Shown: positions 36,711 to 48,727 of the stretch, piece by piece | Numbering within the stretch: position 1 is the stretch's first letter | Layout: every line of letters starts with the position of its first letter | From: Mactromeris polynyma | Lineage: Eukaryota; Mollusca; Bivalvia; Venerida; Mactridae | NCBI GenBank assembly: GCA_032209605.1 | Contig: JASFXZ010000018.1 | Coordinates: forward strand, 2,173,904 to 2,237,903 | Reading direction: 5' to 3' | Length of the DNA stretch: 64,000 bases | The notes under the pieces: generated by a model | Database searches by the model: none | Told to the model about the DNA's origin: nothing | The model's input: only the letters and a program-made list of their open reading frames with translations | Translations under genes and position numbers: made by a program

Positions 36711-37115
36711 TCATTTTGTCCATATATTATCAAATATCGAGACAAGCATTTGGTTATCTAGTAAACGTCTGCGATTTTCATCGTAAGACTGAAAATTAAG
36801 AGGAATATATAATCTGATAGTACTCGGAACACGACGGAAAAGTAACAAAGGGGAATAATTCAATGCACATGACGACAGAAATGATAAATGGTTATCGGTA
36901 ACAATGTACTCCAGCGAACATTTTTTGTAAAAGGTAATTTTGTCCCTTAGCCGAGTCATGTGAACAAGCCTAATCATGTCCGACAATGTAGGCTTACTTG
37001 TGAGAACAAATACAACAGGACCAGAGATAGCGACTTCGTTCGTCGGGTGTTGTGTGCTGTACCCGACGTACAAAACAATACTATACACTTTATTCTCTGA
37101 ATACATGATTAACAT
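36711..37115 (-). CDS. Unassigned 134-codon minus-strand ORF
   Basis: The longest ORF between the receptor gene and the LINE that is not made of repeats. The composition looks protein-like (for example VVFVLTSKPTLSDMIRLVHM and LLLFRRVPSTIRLYIPLNF) and it ends with a stop at 36711. I do not recognise a domain. It could be the last exon of a minus-strand gene with acceptor GGTACAG near 37060, a remnant of a mobile element, or chance. No partner exon was found. Confidence 0.25.
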   Translation of the reverse strand: MLIMYSENKVYSIVLYVGYSTQHPTNEVAISGPVVFVLTSKPTLSDMIRLVHMTRLRDKITFYKKCSLEYIVTDNHLSFLSSCALNYSPLLLFRRVPSTIRLYIPLNFQSYDENRRRLLDNQMLVSIFDNIWTK

Positions 37116-37599
37116 GTAAATATGTGGTACAATAAATACAAAATATGTAGAGGCTCTGAAAATTATATATTATACACTTAACAAAAGTGATTAGTACTCC
37201 GATGACATATTTAGGAAATTGCAATTAAATATGAATATATCAAATAGAAATTTAAGACACGGAATGTCTGTAATATTTCTACTAATATACAGCGCAATAT
37301 ATACAACCAATTCATTGAAATAAAACCAATTACATAACACCGCACAGATATAAAAAAGTCACAGATTAATTGAATTGGTCATTACCGAAAGATAACAGAC
37401 ATAGAAGTTATCAATACAGAAGCAATACTTAACAAAAAATGTCAAAAATATGAAATATCTGTTCAGTTTTTAATATCAAGCTTTTTAATTAAGCGAAGAT
37501 ATATCAACAAGGGACACAAAAAGCATTTTTATCCGACTTTTGCACTAACTAAACTTGCAGAAATAACAACAAGGATGTTGTGTGCCGCCACTTATCTTA

Positions 37600-39131
37600 C
37601 AAAGGGTTATATTTCTTTCAAATAAAAAAGGATATTTTTGTGTATGGATGGCGACAGAGTCCCCGATGATTGGAGGAAGGCAAATGTCTCAGCCATCTTT
37701 AAGAAAGGAGACCGATTCAAAGCAAGTACCTACCGCTCTGTTTCCCTCACTAGCGTCTCCTGTAAAAAAACAGGAACACATACTGGCAAGCAACATCATG
37801 TCCCACTTGGAAAAACACAACATCCTGACAGACTGCCAGCATGGTTTCCGAACCAGACGCAGTTGCGAGACACAGCTCCTCGCATTATCAGACGAACTTT
37901 CAAGGTCCCTAGACAAGAATCAAGCCATGGACCTCGTTATACTGGACTTCTCTAAGGCGTTCGACCGCGTACCACACAAACGTCTCCTAACCAAGCGTCG
38001 CCACTCTTCCTCCTATTCATAAATGACCTTCCAGACTGAGTCTCATCTAAAACCAGGCTGTTCGCCGATGGTTGCATTACATAAAGGCCCATCAAAAACC
38101 TGCAGGACTATCCACAACTCCAAGAAGACCTCAACAATTTGGCATCTTGGGAAAAAAGTGGGGCATGGACTTCCACCCAGATAAGTGTAACACCCTGCGG
38201 GTCTCCATGTCAAAGAATAAAATCCAGTATAACTACAGGCTGAAGGGATCCATTCTCCAAGAGACATCGACCTCTAAGTACATATGTGTAGATTTAACTT
38301 CCAACCGGTCTTGGAATATCCATATTGACCGAATTGTCAAGACGGGGAAAAGCATGCTAGGCTTTTTACAGAGGGTCCGAAGTAAGGATACTAAATCCCA
38401 GGCATACTATGCGATGGTACATTCCAACCTAGAGTACTGTGATTCGGTCTGGAACCCCTATACCAAACAGTTCATATCAAAGCTGGAGATGGTGCAATGT
38501 AGAGCTGCTCGGTACACTAGCAACCAGTACAGGAACACCAGCAGCGTTACAGACATGCTCAATGAACTTGACTTGGAGTCATTAGAGTCATGACGCACCA
38601 CGATCCAGCTCACCACGATGTAAAGAATTCTGAAAGATCTGGTAGACATGAGGTCAACATTATCCTTGGTACCTGCATCTACACGTACGAAGTCACAACA
38701 CTCTACCAAACTTGCATCCAGGACCGACAACTACAAATACAGTTCCTTCCCTCGCATCATCCGAACATGGAATTCTTTACCGGCAACCATCACCGAGGCT
38801 CCTGACTTGGTACACTTCAAGCAGGAGCACGCGAAAGTAAAATTCTAAGGCAGCTATCCTCCCAGACTGTTTTAGGAACCGATGATGGTCAGAGCTGTAC
38901 CGGTTGGGTGAATTCCCATTAGGCGCCACACTAGTCGGAGTGGTCAGACGCTAAGGAACGGACGCAGTCTGAGAACTATATCTTATGCACTCTTTCTGTT
39001 AAATTGCTACTTCTATCTATCATTTTACTTCAAATGCTTATTTCTTACACGCTTTTATTTTGTTCTAGCCACTAGCCGAAACGTAATGGTCAATGATGAC
39101 AGTGATTTCGTACAATGTAGATGTAGATGTG
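37600..39131 (+). mobile_element. 5'-truncated non-LTR retrotransposon (LINE), pseudogenised
   Basis: The + strand encodes pieces of a LINE reverse transcriptase. Near 37640 is VPDDWRKANVSAIFKKGDR, then HGFRTRRSCETQLL and DLVILDFSKAFDRVPHK (RT block with the catalytic Asp). After about 37990 the reading frame jumps to LFLLFINDLPD and a mutated FADG box (38057-38071), where the family has FADD. The segment normally between these blocks is missing, stop codons interrupt the frame at 38038 and 38080, and a frameshift lies near 37765. The C-terminal part (FLQRVRSKDTKSQAYYAMV, then CDSVWNPYTK) is better kept, and the last frame ends at 38848. A tail with repeated ATGTAG (39117-39131) looks like the 3' end. 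Dead copy; probably of the CR1/jockey-like group. Confidence 0.88.
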
Positions 39132-39139
39132 TTCAATAG

Positions 39140-39225
39140 GATATGTTAGGGGAAGCATTGGCTTGCATGAGGCGTTCCTTGTAACAACTTAATCTTTCCT
39201 TTGCACCTAGTCTTAAATCGCAGAA
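39140..39225 (+). repeat. Dispersed repeat fragment, copy A
   Basis: AGGGGAAGCATTGGCTTGCA followed by GAGGCGTTCCTTGTAACA and AACTTAATCTTTCCTTT matches, with substitutions, the segment at 49690-49775. Confidence 0.5.
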
Positions 39226-39976
39226 AATGTGTAAGTTCTAAACATGCATTATACGATGTATTCTGTTTGCCTATCAAAGCTAGCATCAATTTTAAACTTT
39301 CATCATTTTTCTGCAATTGTTTTGTGGGTAATTCACCAGTCTGGGCGGCTGACACCATTGTTAGCTAAACTGTTCCTAGAGTATCGGATCTGAGTTCGTC
39401 ACGTTCTTCGGGTGCTTGCTATATTGTACTGTTTAACAAAAGGAAGATTTTTAATGCTCTGAGTTTTGAAACAGTATGTCCAAGACTATGGAATTGTCTC
39501 CCTTTAGACATGACGCTGTATATGATTCTTTAGATGTTTTAAGAAGAAGCTCAAAACCGTATATTTTTCTGGATTTTTATGAGTTGTTTTAAAATAACTG
39601 GCAATTGTGTGCAATTACTATCCCTGTGAACTGATCATTAACATCGTGTTTTTATTTTGCCGTGAATCATAAATTAATCCAGATAAATTTATCAGCACAA
39701 TTTATTTATTTGAATGTTTGAATGTTTGAATTCGCATTTGTGTTTTATGTATTAATAAAAATGATATTCTGTTTTATTTTATGTGTTATTACTCATATTG
39801 TATTTTATACGTCATTGTACAGCGCCATTGAATATGTCATTGTATAAAATATGCGAGCAGATTCAGTTTTGGAAACGCAAAGGGATGTAACTGCTGCGAG
39901 GAGTTTCTTACGGAAGTACCGGATACCGGGCTTTACCTTTTACCTCCAGTGTCGGTGTCTGAGCAGGCCAAACAAG

Positions 39977-40028
39977 ATGAGCAAATTTGCTGCTAGATGT
40001 GGCGCTTGGGCAACGAGGACATATACTC
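39977..40028 (+). CDS. ATP5MG: ATP5MG exon 1
   Basis: 17 codons plus one base; donor ACTC|GTAATT. The split Arg codon (C|GG) is completed by exon 2. N-terminal similarity to the family is weak but length and position fit. Confidence 0.55.
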
Positions 40029-43000
40029 GTAATTTTTTGTTTTTCACTTTTAATTCATAATTTCATTATATGTTGTTTCTTGTAAACCGTCGTCGAATTC
40101 ACTTCGTTTATTCGTCAAGGTCATTTTAGCGGGTGGGGTACGCAACATGCTTAAATTCTTCCTCGGTTACGCCAGATATATTGTATTTGACTACCATGAC
40201 CAAAGTACAAAGTGATGGCAAATGATGGCCTCGACCTATGTCTGCGGGATTTCACACTCTGGTATAGCCACGGTAGCTAAACCGGAGTTGCTCTGAAGAT
40301 TTGAAAGTATCTGCATAATCAGTATCAGCGTCAGTATCATATTCATGGTAAACGGTCAACTCGGCCCACTTACAATCTCGCCCCGGTCCTACTCGGCCCA
40401 CTTGAAGCGCAATAATAACGTTGTTCACACCTTCGGCATACCACGGACCTATAAGGCTATATACCATCAGGTCCGTGGGCATACTAAAGATGGTGATAGA
40501 AGTCGTCCTTTATGAAATAAATATTAAAGGTTTTCGTATTGTCTACTTTGTTTCAAATCTATAAAGAATAAAATAATGATACGATGTGAAAGAAATACCT
40601 CTCATAAAAATGGTTGACAAGCATTTTCAAATTATAACAGATACCAAAAAGGCAAAATACATTTCACAGGGAAATTTCCTCTCCATTGAGCTGGAAATTT
40701 CCACTGCACCGTGAATCTTCAATGACAATGTACAGGGAATATTCAATAATGTTTTCAAATTACATTTAATTGGTTTTAACTTAAATATTAATGATCAATG
40801 TATCAAAATTCAACACATAAAAGGTTCACATATATCGTTTCTTTGTTTTCACATCGTAATTGTTGTACTTGTGTATGTACTCATTTGGCTCTCAATGATC
40901 TATTTCCTTAAGCCTTTTAGTTTTACAAATTTGCATAGTAGCCACTACACCTGTAAGTTTGTGCCTCTTAATGTCTAAACTAGTACATTCGGCAAATAAT
41001 TTTGATTAATAAACATGTTAGGTATCTTAGTTAATACCTTACCATACAAATATTTTGTTTCATGCACTAAAATCCGTAAAATCATCAAAGAATAAACGTG
41101 ACGTCTGTCACTCTTGATCAATCTGAAGCTGTCAATAGTACCGTAATGTAGGTGACCTCTCAGGTGTCATGATGAGGATCAGATGAAGTTTTGTATATAA
41201 AACATGTAAGTGTTAAGACAAATAATCATCAGATTATAATGAATGCATCAAAATAATCATGAACTAATTTGAGGTACTGCTAAAGTCACAGACATGATAT
41301 AGCGGGACCGCATATAAACCATGGATTCGAAACAGGCTAATATCGGGAAACGATAACTAGAAATAATTTACCTACAATCCTTAGAGCGCTCGGTAAGTAT
41401 CGTGAATACCAATACATCGATCGGTGATAGTCATCAATCTCCATTCAATTTCATCTGTTCCTGGCTCTGTTAATTATCACTTAGATGTCTGTGTAATTAC
41501 CTATTGATCTGTGTAATTGTGGTACTAATTCTTAATTGTCTAAATATAGTGATTTAAAAATGCATTAATAATGACTTCAGAAATCTTTAAATATGATGAT
41601 TACGGTGGATCTTAATGTCAACTTTGCTCGATTCCGAAACAAGACGGCGGACGTCACAGAATTTTTATTGTGGGTTTGATCTTGGAAGAAAATCTCATCG
41701 GTTGCGAGAGTTCAATCAGATCTAAACGCACATAGTAGGACATTTCCAATCCATGGTTTATATGTCTGTGGAAACATTTAAGTAGTTGGAGACTCCAACT
41801 TGGTGAATGAAAATTAAACTGAGAAACAGCTGGTCTTATTACATTTGTTGGAGGAAAAATGTACAATATAGCTGTTAGTGCAAATGACAGCAGGAAATTA
41901 TTCTCAAAATTTAACACAAAATTCAGACACATTATAGCAATCTGGTTCTACCAGAAATTGACGACATACAAAACAGGAACCTGTAGGAGCCAACAACTTG
42001 CAGGAAAGGAGGATACTGTGGGGAGAACCGGAACTACCAACATTTAGCTGAATCTAACCTTTCAATACTACAACTTTTACTGTTTGAAAAAATATGGTTT
42101 ATGCTCTCGTGTATTTCATGGGCCAAAACGGTTTGACCTCGAATGCAGGAAGGGATAGTTGGTGTTGATAGCTGTCCTATTAGCTCTGTCAGTAGAGCAA
42201 CATGCCAGTGGTGAGGGGGTCATGGATTGGGAACCCTTTTACTAGGTTATAGGGCACGCTTTCCCCCTTATTGTAATGCTAGAACCAAGCTCCCCAAAAG
42301 TAAAGACTGGTTTACACAATTACAGGTTTGAATATTTTATTCTGGCCTGTATACCTGAAGTTTTAACTTGAAGGATTTGATGCACATTCAGGGTTTTCCC
42401 TAGGTTTCTTCAGCTAGGGGGTCTTGACAAGTGAATTTTAGGGATGCACAGTAAGTGGGAAATGGGAGTCCCTAGAAAGAAAACGGAGTCAGGAACTCAA
42501 GCTTTCTGAGTCTGGGAAATCCCTGCACCTTATTGGCAAAGTGTGAAATATCTACATTGTAATAATTTGTGTTTTTCTTATTTAGGGTCTGCCAATTACA
42601 GTTCTAAGAAATTTCCAGTTTTCAAGAAATATGCCATGGTGGAGCTCACCCCTCCTACCCCTGTTGATGTTGGAAAAGCTATTGGACAAGCTGTAGCTAT
42701 TTCACAGAAAGCAGCCAGTGGTGGATGGAAAGACCTGACCGTTCATGTGAGTAATCTGTATAATATATAACTATTAATCTTATCTCAGATGATCAGACAT
42801 CCTTAAAGCTAATTTTTGATTGACCATTTGATAGATATCATATTATCAAATGTGTGAGGTCTCTCTAGTTGTCAAAATTACATGAACTAGTCTTTCAATT
42901 TTGGTTATAATATGCAGTAAACGCCCTGAAAACAATAGCTCTGTCCGGACATTGTCAAGGGTCCGGTTTTCTGAGAGATCCAGTTTCCTGAGAACTTATA

Positions 43001-44798
43001 GTATTACTATAACTTATAAGTCAACTACAATTTGTTCAGATTAATCTGTTAATCATTTTGAGGGGCTGAAAATTTGCTTTATTTTGGTTATTATTTTGTT
43101 AAATACAACAACTATAACAACTAAATGTCAAATAATGTTGCCAATCATATATATAAAGTGTATAATGAAGTATTATTTATAGTAGTTGGTGAATTTCTGA
43201 TTGCGCATACGCATATAACTATGTTCTTCACACCTTTAAAATAAAGTGCAGGACCTTCCTTTAATAAAGGGTGAACAATGGAAAGTGACACATGTTAACT
43301 CCACCTTCATTCATTGTGGCTCTTAATTAAGTTTGACACTTAAAAAAAAAATGTGTCTGGTTTTAGTGCAAAATGTTATACCATATCTGTCAGCAGCAGC
43401 TCTGAGAGTCCAGTATTCACAAAGTTTATTGCATTCAATTAATGAGAGTGACTGTTACTGACCTGAGAAGGGATAAAATATTGCCCCTTGCCCCCCAGGC
43501 GGTCCCAAACCCCTCCATGAAGAAGATGTTCAACTTCTCAGCTCCTTGGTCCATCACAACCCTGTATATCTACAAACATGCTTCCATCCAGATTAATAGC
43601 TAGAGCTTCTGGCAAAGTGCTAGTAAGCTTATGATATCTCCTAAACAAATTGGTCAATTTTGACCTTCACAGGAATATTCCTTTAGTGGTCTTCTTTCAA
43701 AGTCGTTTAAATGTTTACAGTATTTTATTTTCTTCTTCCCTTATATGTTACCAGCGTTCACTGGAAATGTGTATGGCCTATTCTTGAAGTAGTCAATTTT
43801 TATTTCTAGTATTTTTATGATTTGCTAATTGTTACTAATACTATATGGCAGTCTAGGTTTCTCTCTGAGCATAGACTTCCACATGCCTGTTTAGCGATGT
43901 GGTGGCCAAGTGCTTGAATTTCATTATAACAGAGTAATATTTTCTATTTATAATGTTAAATAATGAGATGTTATAGATTTTCAAGACAGAACCAAAATCG
44001 CACAAGAACCACCATATATAAATCATTTTATGTGGTTAAAATTTAACAAATCTCCACGAGGAGGTCAGTACTTCCTGCTGTAACCATCTCATGCACTCAT
44101 ACCCCATGGTTTGAACAGTTGTCTGGTGGAAGCAGGGCTCAACATTAACTTTTTGTACTACTGGACAAGTCGGACAAGTAGATTTAAATATCACTTGTCC
44201 TGACCGAATGTTCACTTGTCCTGACCTTAAATAAATGTAGAGTGAAAATGCAGGAGTTGTGACAAATGAAGAAATACAGCATTAATATGCAGGCTTTAAT
44301 ACATGAACAATTCAATTAAAACATAAACTGGCTAATTCCAATTATAAGTCTCACATTGATTTTTCTTGAGCCAATTTTCGTTAACTGTGGATTGATCTTT
44401 TGGTTTCGTTGAATTGATTTAAGCCCATCACGTAACTTGGACACAATTTCTTCCATTGAAAGTTACTGGTCACATCGGGCAAGTAGTTTTGGAAATTGGT
44501 TGCCCGGACCTTCAAATTACTGGTCAAAATCCATCGGACAACCATTAGTGTTGAGCCCTGGGAAGTCCCTACTCAGAGTTACTTGACGGATGTTATTTAT
44601 TTATTTCAGAAAGCAATGCTTGGTGCCCTTGTATGCTGGGAATCCTTCATGTGGTTTTTCGCTGGTGAGGTTATAGGTCGACGATGCTTACGTGGTTACA
44701 ACATAGAAGGCGCATACTACTATGTACTCAAACCCGTATATACACATAATGATAGTATTGGTATGGACGCGTGGGATTTGAAGACAGAAGCAGAATAA
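39977..44798 (+). CDS. ATP5MG: Mitochondrial ATP synthase subunit g, 3 exons, 133 residues
   Basis: Exons 39977-40028, 42586-42746 and 44610-44798 join (phases 1 and 0) into 133 codons plus stop. Subunit g is a small membrane protein of the peripheral stalk and dimer interface of F1Fo ATP synthase in the mitochondrial inner membrane. The core (YAMVELTPPTPVDVGKAIGQ, KDLTVHKAMLG, ESFMWFFAGEVIGRRCLRGY) fits the family from the AKVELxPPTP segment to the single membrane helix with its GxxxG-like face. The protein runs about 28 residues past the usual end at the GY. I start at 39977 (MSKFAARC) because that matches the family's short N terminus; an in-frame ATG at 39851 would add 42 residues. Exon 1 rests on phase and length only and is the least certain part. 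Confidence 0.85.
40029..42585 (+). other. ATP5MG intron 1
   Basis: No internal exon seen. It contains a SINE-like tRNA head at about 42180-42250 (TTAGCTCTGTCAGTAGAGC then GGATTGGGAACCC) and an unusual segment near 40350-40400 with two ACTCGGCCCACTT repeats. Confidence 0.4.
42586..42746 (+). CDS. ATP5MG: ATP5MG exon 2
   Basis: 161 nt, acceptor TCTTATTTAG, donor CAT|GTGAGT. Encodes the conserved KYAMVELTPPTPVDV segment and the first amphipathic helix. Confidence 0.92.
44133..44560. mobile_element. hAT-type MITE with CAGGGCTCAACA ends and 5-bp target duplication
   Basis: Ends CAGGGCTCAACATTAA (left) and the complement of TTAGTGTTGAGCCCTG (right) form terminal inverted repeats of about 16 bp. 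Direct repeats GGAAG flank the element at 44128-44132 and 44561-44565. The 428-bp body has no coding capacity. CAGGG ends are typical of hAT transposons. It ends 49 bp before ATP5MG exon 3. Confidence 0.82.
44610..44798 (+). CDS. ATP5MG: ATP5MG exon 3
   Basis: 189 nt with stop, acceptor TTATTTCAG. Encodes the membrane helix (LVCWESFMWFFAGEVIG) and the unusual C-terminal extension. Confidence 0.92.
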   Translation, partial: KAMLGALVCWESFMWFFAGEVIGRRCLRGYNIEGAYYYVLKPVYTHNDSIGMDAWDLKTEAE

Positions 44799-44999
44799 GC
44801 AGTAGAGCTGAAAATTCTTTTATTCGAACTGTAATTTAATTCTGTTACACTGATTTAAGTGCAGTCTTATCTAAAGTTTCGTAGTGCGATTTCAATGAAA
44901 GGAACACTGTAATGTGATTAAATAGATTTCAGGAAATATTCTGCAGCACAATGTCTGTAAAAACTTGATTTGTATTGTTTGTGTATGATTAGAGGCTGC

Positions 45000-45005
45000 A
45001 TTAAA
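45000..45005 (+). terminator. ATP5MG: Candidate polyadenylation signal of ATP5MG
   Basis: ATTAAA about 200 bp after the stop codon, followed by a T/G-rich stretch (TTTGTTGTTTTT). Confidence 0.45.
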
Positions 45006-45483
45006 TATCTGTGCTTTGAACTAGTTTTGTTGTTTTTAAATGTTGTATTTTTAATTATGTTTACACAGAATGTAAATTACTACAATGTCTAAATGAATTA
45101 ATGTCTCTAGAAGATCCAATGAACCAAGTAAATCAAGGTTAATCCAACATGATATAACATACTGAATGTTTTTTTTCTTGGACCAAAACAAAATATTTTT
45201 TAAAGAATCAAAAAGTTTATGAAGAATACAATGTAACCCATAAAATTGTTGTAAACGAGAGTTTGCCATAATAAACCAAATACCAGAAGGAAATCATTTG
45301 TTTAATTCCCTCGCTTGAAATTAGAAGTAACGTTTCCTTAGTGTTCCACGACCTAGATAATGTGATGTTAATGGAGTACTATTTAATAAAATTAGTTATA
45401 CAATGTTGATATCTGGTTACAGTTTACACTTTTTCCAAAAGCATGGTTTTAGACTCCTGTTTTCAAATCCTAGTGAGAATCCT

Positions 45484-45818
45484 GGTTATAGTCTGTTTGA
45501 CTTGGCACTCACGCCTGGTTATAGTCTGTTTGACTTGGCACTCACGCCTGGTTATAGTCTGTATTGACTTGGCACTCACGCCTGGTTATAGTCTGTTTGA
45601 CTTGGCACTCACGCCTGGTTATAGTCTGTTTGTATTGACTGGCACTCAAGCCTGGTTATAGTCTGTTTGACTTGGCACTCAAGCCTGGTTATAGTCTGTT
45701 TGTATTGACTTGGCACTCAAGCCTGGTTATAGTCTGTTTGACTTGGCACTCAAGCCTGGTTATAGTCTGTTTGACTTGGCACTCAAGCCTGGTTATAGTC
45801 TGTTTGACTTGGCACTCG
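45484..45818. repeat. 33-bp minisatellite, about 10 copies
   Basis: Unit CTTGGCACTCAAGCCTGGTT plus ATAGTCTGTTTGA, with an early ACG and a late AAG variant. Intergenic, downstream of ATP5MG. Confidence 0.92.
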
Positions 45819-46304
45819 CTCTTCTTTCAGTATGTAAGGATGTTTTCATATACACATTGAATTGTATCAAAAAAAAGGTTAAACTTTCTTAAACAGTGAA
45901 CAAGGTCAACCTACGACACTAGCACAGTGGTATGATCTTGGAGCCCACTCAATGTAGTGTAGGTTTGAATATACTCAATACAGTTAATTTTTTACTAGAT
46001 GTCAAACAAATGTGCTAATTGTATCACTGTTTATTGCATTTAAACGTTATATGCAAATTAAATCAATTTTGTTGTTCATATGAATCTACTTATATCATTT
46101 TTGTGTTATTATACGCCTTTAATAACAATACATATTTACTCAAATTAACAATCCATACATACAAGACTACATATACATAGAAAAATGATCAGTATTTAAG
46201 TGATATTTCATGCAAAAATTCTTCCTAATTGTTCAGTTACCCACTAGGCAGTATATCATATACATGTAGATAATATAAAAATGTAAAAAGGACAAGAGTG
46301 ACAG

Positions 46305-46352
46305 ATGTGAGATTTGAACCATGATCAGCAGTTTACGCCTTGGCCACTGAAC
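46305..46352 (-). repeat. tRNA-like SINE fragment
   Basis: Minus strand has TTCAGTGGCCAAGGCG followed by GGTTCAAATCTCAC, an A-box and B-box pair of a tRNA-derived repeat. Confidence 0.4.
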
Positions 46353-46678
46353 TATTTTTGAATGTGATAATACATGTACATAGACGATACTCTCACAGTT
46401 TATAAAGTTACATTGGTCATGCTTGGATGACAGAAATTATTTAACAGATTTGTATGTCTGCACTACACCTGTGACTTTTACCTTTGCTCAAGTAAAATGG
46501 TTAAACATAAGCACATTTTACTTAATTATCTTGTTTTTCCAAGCAAAGAACACTTCCTACTTCATATTTTCTGTTATTTTATCAATGTGAATGACTTGTA
46601 ATCACTTTGAATAATTGCTTCCAGTAATTTGCATGATTTGCTAAAAAATTACAGTGATGTTGGGTAGTTTGGGGAATA

Positions 46679-47001
46679 TATAGTTCTCACATCTACACTA
46701 TTTACCTCCCTTGTTCTGAATTGCCGGCTTGATAGGCAAATTTCCTTAAAGTTTATGGGGAATATAATGTAAACGATGATAAACTAATCCGATATATGAA
46801 AATAACTTATTCATTATGCTCATGTGGGCATTTGGCTCAGTAAGTTGAAGAAATAATGGTTGTCACATGCAAATTCTCTCTGTATTTTCTCAATTATCTT
46901 ATATTTGGAAATTACTCCTATAAGGGCTTACCAGTTTTGCCCATCAAAATGTCCGACAGTTAAGAAAAAGGAAGGTAAATATTGTAGATGTGGGAACTAT
47001 G
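46679..47001. mobile_element. Non-autonomous inverted-repeat element, about 320 bp
   Basis: TATAGTTCTCACATCTACAC with TATTTACCTCCCT at the left (46679-46711) is answered by its near complement at the right (46970-47001, AGGAAGGTAAATATTGTAGA with TGTGGGAACTAT). The arms are about 32 bp with few mismatches. Target duplication unclear. The inside is non-coding. Confidence 0.7.
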
Positions 47002-47035
47002 TATTGTAATTCTATAATGCAAAATCAGTCTCGTA

Positions 47036-47245
47036 CACAGTGGTCTCCCTTTACAAAGTACAGCGACCTCTGCCATGACTTATCTTTTGATTTTATATGC
47101 TACTTATTTAGATTGTTCTGGTTATATTACCGAGAAATAATGATAATGTAAGCGGACACAACAGCGTTCAGATATTTAAGGTGTAACGGTTGTTATATTC
47201 AAATATCCACCATCACATGACATCCATGAAGGCACTGAGAGGAGT
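47036..47245 (+). repeat. Dispersed repeat, related to 56276-56500
   Basis: Both segments share GTGGTCTCCCTT, a following CTGCCAT, a middle with TTATATTACNNAGAAATAA and a GTGAAGGCA-like end in the same order and orientation. Diverged copies of one unnamed repeat. Confidence 0.45.
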
Positions 47246-48306
47246 TTGAATAAAATATTACAAGTCAGGGAATTTGATAACTTCTGTGCTTAAATGGAGA
47301 ATATTAAAAACGTCAAAGAATATTCTTGCACTCACAAACACATTCAAATATACACAAATCAACAGTGAATGTTGTTTTTGACAAAGACGAAATTTATACC
47401 TAACTCTACATAGCTAGGATAAGTTATTGTCAAGCTACTATATTTGCAACGTTAAAAGATTACTTTACACTATTCAATTCAGTAAAACTACCAAACGTAG
47501 TTGTGATAGGTGCCAGGAGAGGATACTCTTCTATCTGTATGTATTGTCTAGGCTTGCCTCCCTTGAATTATTGAATATAAAACCGACGGGAAAACAGTTC
47601 GTACACGGTATGACTTTCATCCATCACATGTTGGTGAATGTTGCTGGTAGTTTTATTGTTCAGAAGACTTCACTGCTCAGACACGTTCAACACTTTTTGT
47701 CCTTGGTAAAAATCTGGATATTAAACAAAAATGTTTAGTGAGCAACTCTGACAAATCACGAACCACTTAAGACGTCAATATACCTAGGTCAAACATTGAT
47801 CTGCCATTATTTCGAGATTTGATCAAAAATGGTATTGTATGGATCCAATTTGTCTGGTTTAATTGGCCTTTTAATGAATAGCTTTGCTTTCACCATCCAA
47901 GAAACAACCTGTACTCGTGATTAATTTCCATTAAATACGACTGCCTAATTCCAGATGTTCAATGACTGGACTGACTTTTGGGACTGATGCTCGCATATTG
48001 GACTTCACGTACAGTCACTGTCTTGTTTGTAGAATATTATACAAGGACCGACACGCGTAGTCTTGTTTTTGAAGAGAATGCTTATTTTTGACACAACGAA
48101 TTTATTGAACGACGTGTCAGATTGCAGGCTTATGTTGGTAAGATACGGTTTATTTTTGGTTGTATTTTTATTGTTTACAAGTATTAATCACAAAACTAAA
48201 ATTTTAACGAGTTAAGCCTTCAGGGGATATCTTGAATTGTGGTTTATAATTTCCGCTTAAATAAAGTGAAATTGTGTTAATGACCACACTGTAACGTTTA
48301 TCCACG

Positions 48307-48727
48307 ATGTTTGGAGCGCTTATTTTTGTGTTTGGACTTTACATAGTTTTTAGTCAGACCATTGTCCCGTCTACTGCTCATATCACGACCAATTCTAACG
48401 ATTTACAGAACCTGCTAGATTATGTCAAGAACAGTGACCTTTTAACTTCAATGGCTGACTTCATTCAAAGAGAGGAAACGAACATTGAGTTAATTAAATA
48501 CCTCACGAAACCACTTGTTGACGAGGAATCCTTGGAACCATCTGATGTTTTACGGTCGTTTCATCCCGGGATGACATTTAAACTATTCAGGGGACGTGCT
48601 ATAAGACTTCCGGTTGCTCTCACGGAGATACAGGAAGGATCTAGAACTAACTGGTTTGATGAAACATCTTGGACTGTATTCCTGTCACAGATGTCAAACG
48701 CAGATGATCTTGGATTCATGATTAAAG
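48307..48727 (+). CDS. P4HA: P4HA-type exon 1: signal peptide and N-terminal domain
   Basis: 421 nt, donor AAAG|GTACGT. Starts at a hydrophobic signal sequence (FGALIFVFGLYIVFSQT) and ends within the N-terminal domain after the SFHPGMTFKLF segment. Confidence 0.92.

Noticed and set aside
47427..47738. 103-codon ORF upstream of the P4HA-type gene
   Set aside because: No domain, no splice support and no link to the P4HA frame; it follows a dispersed repeat.
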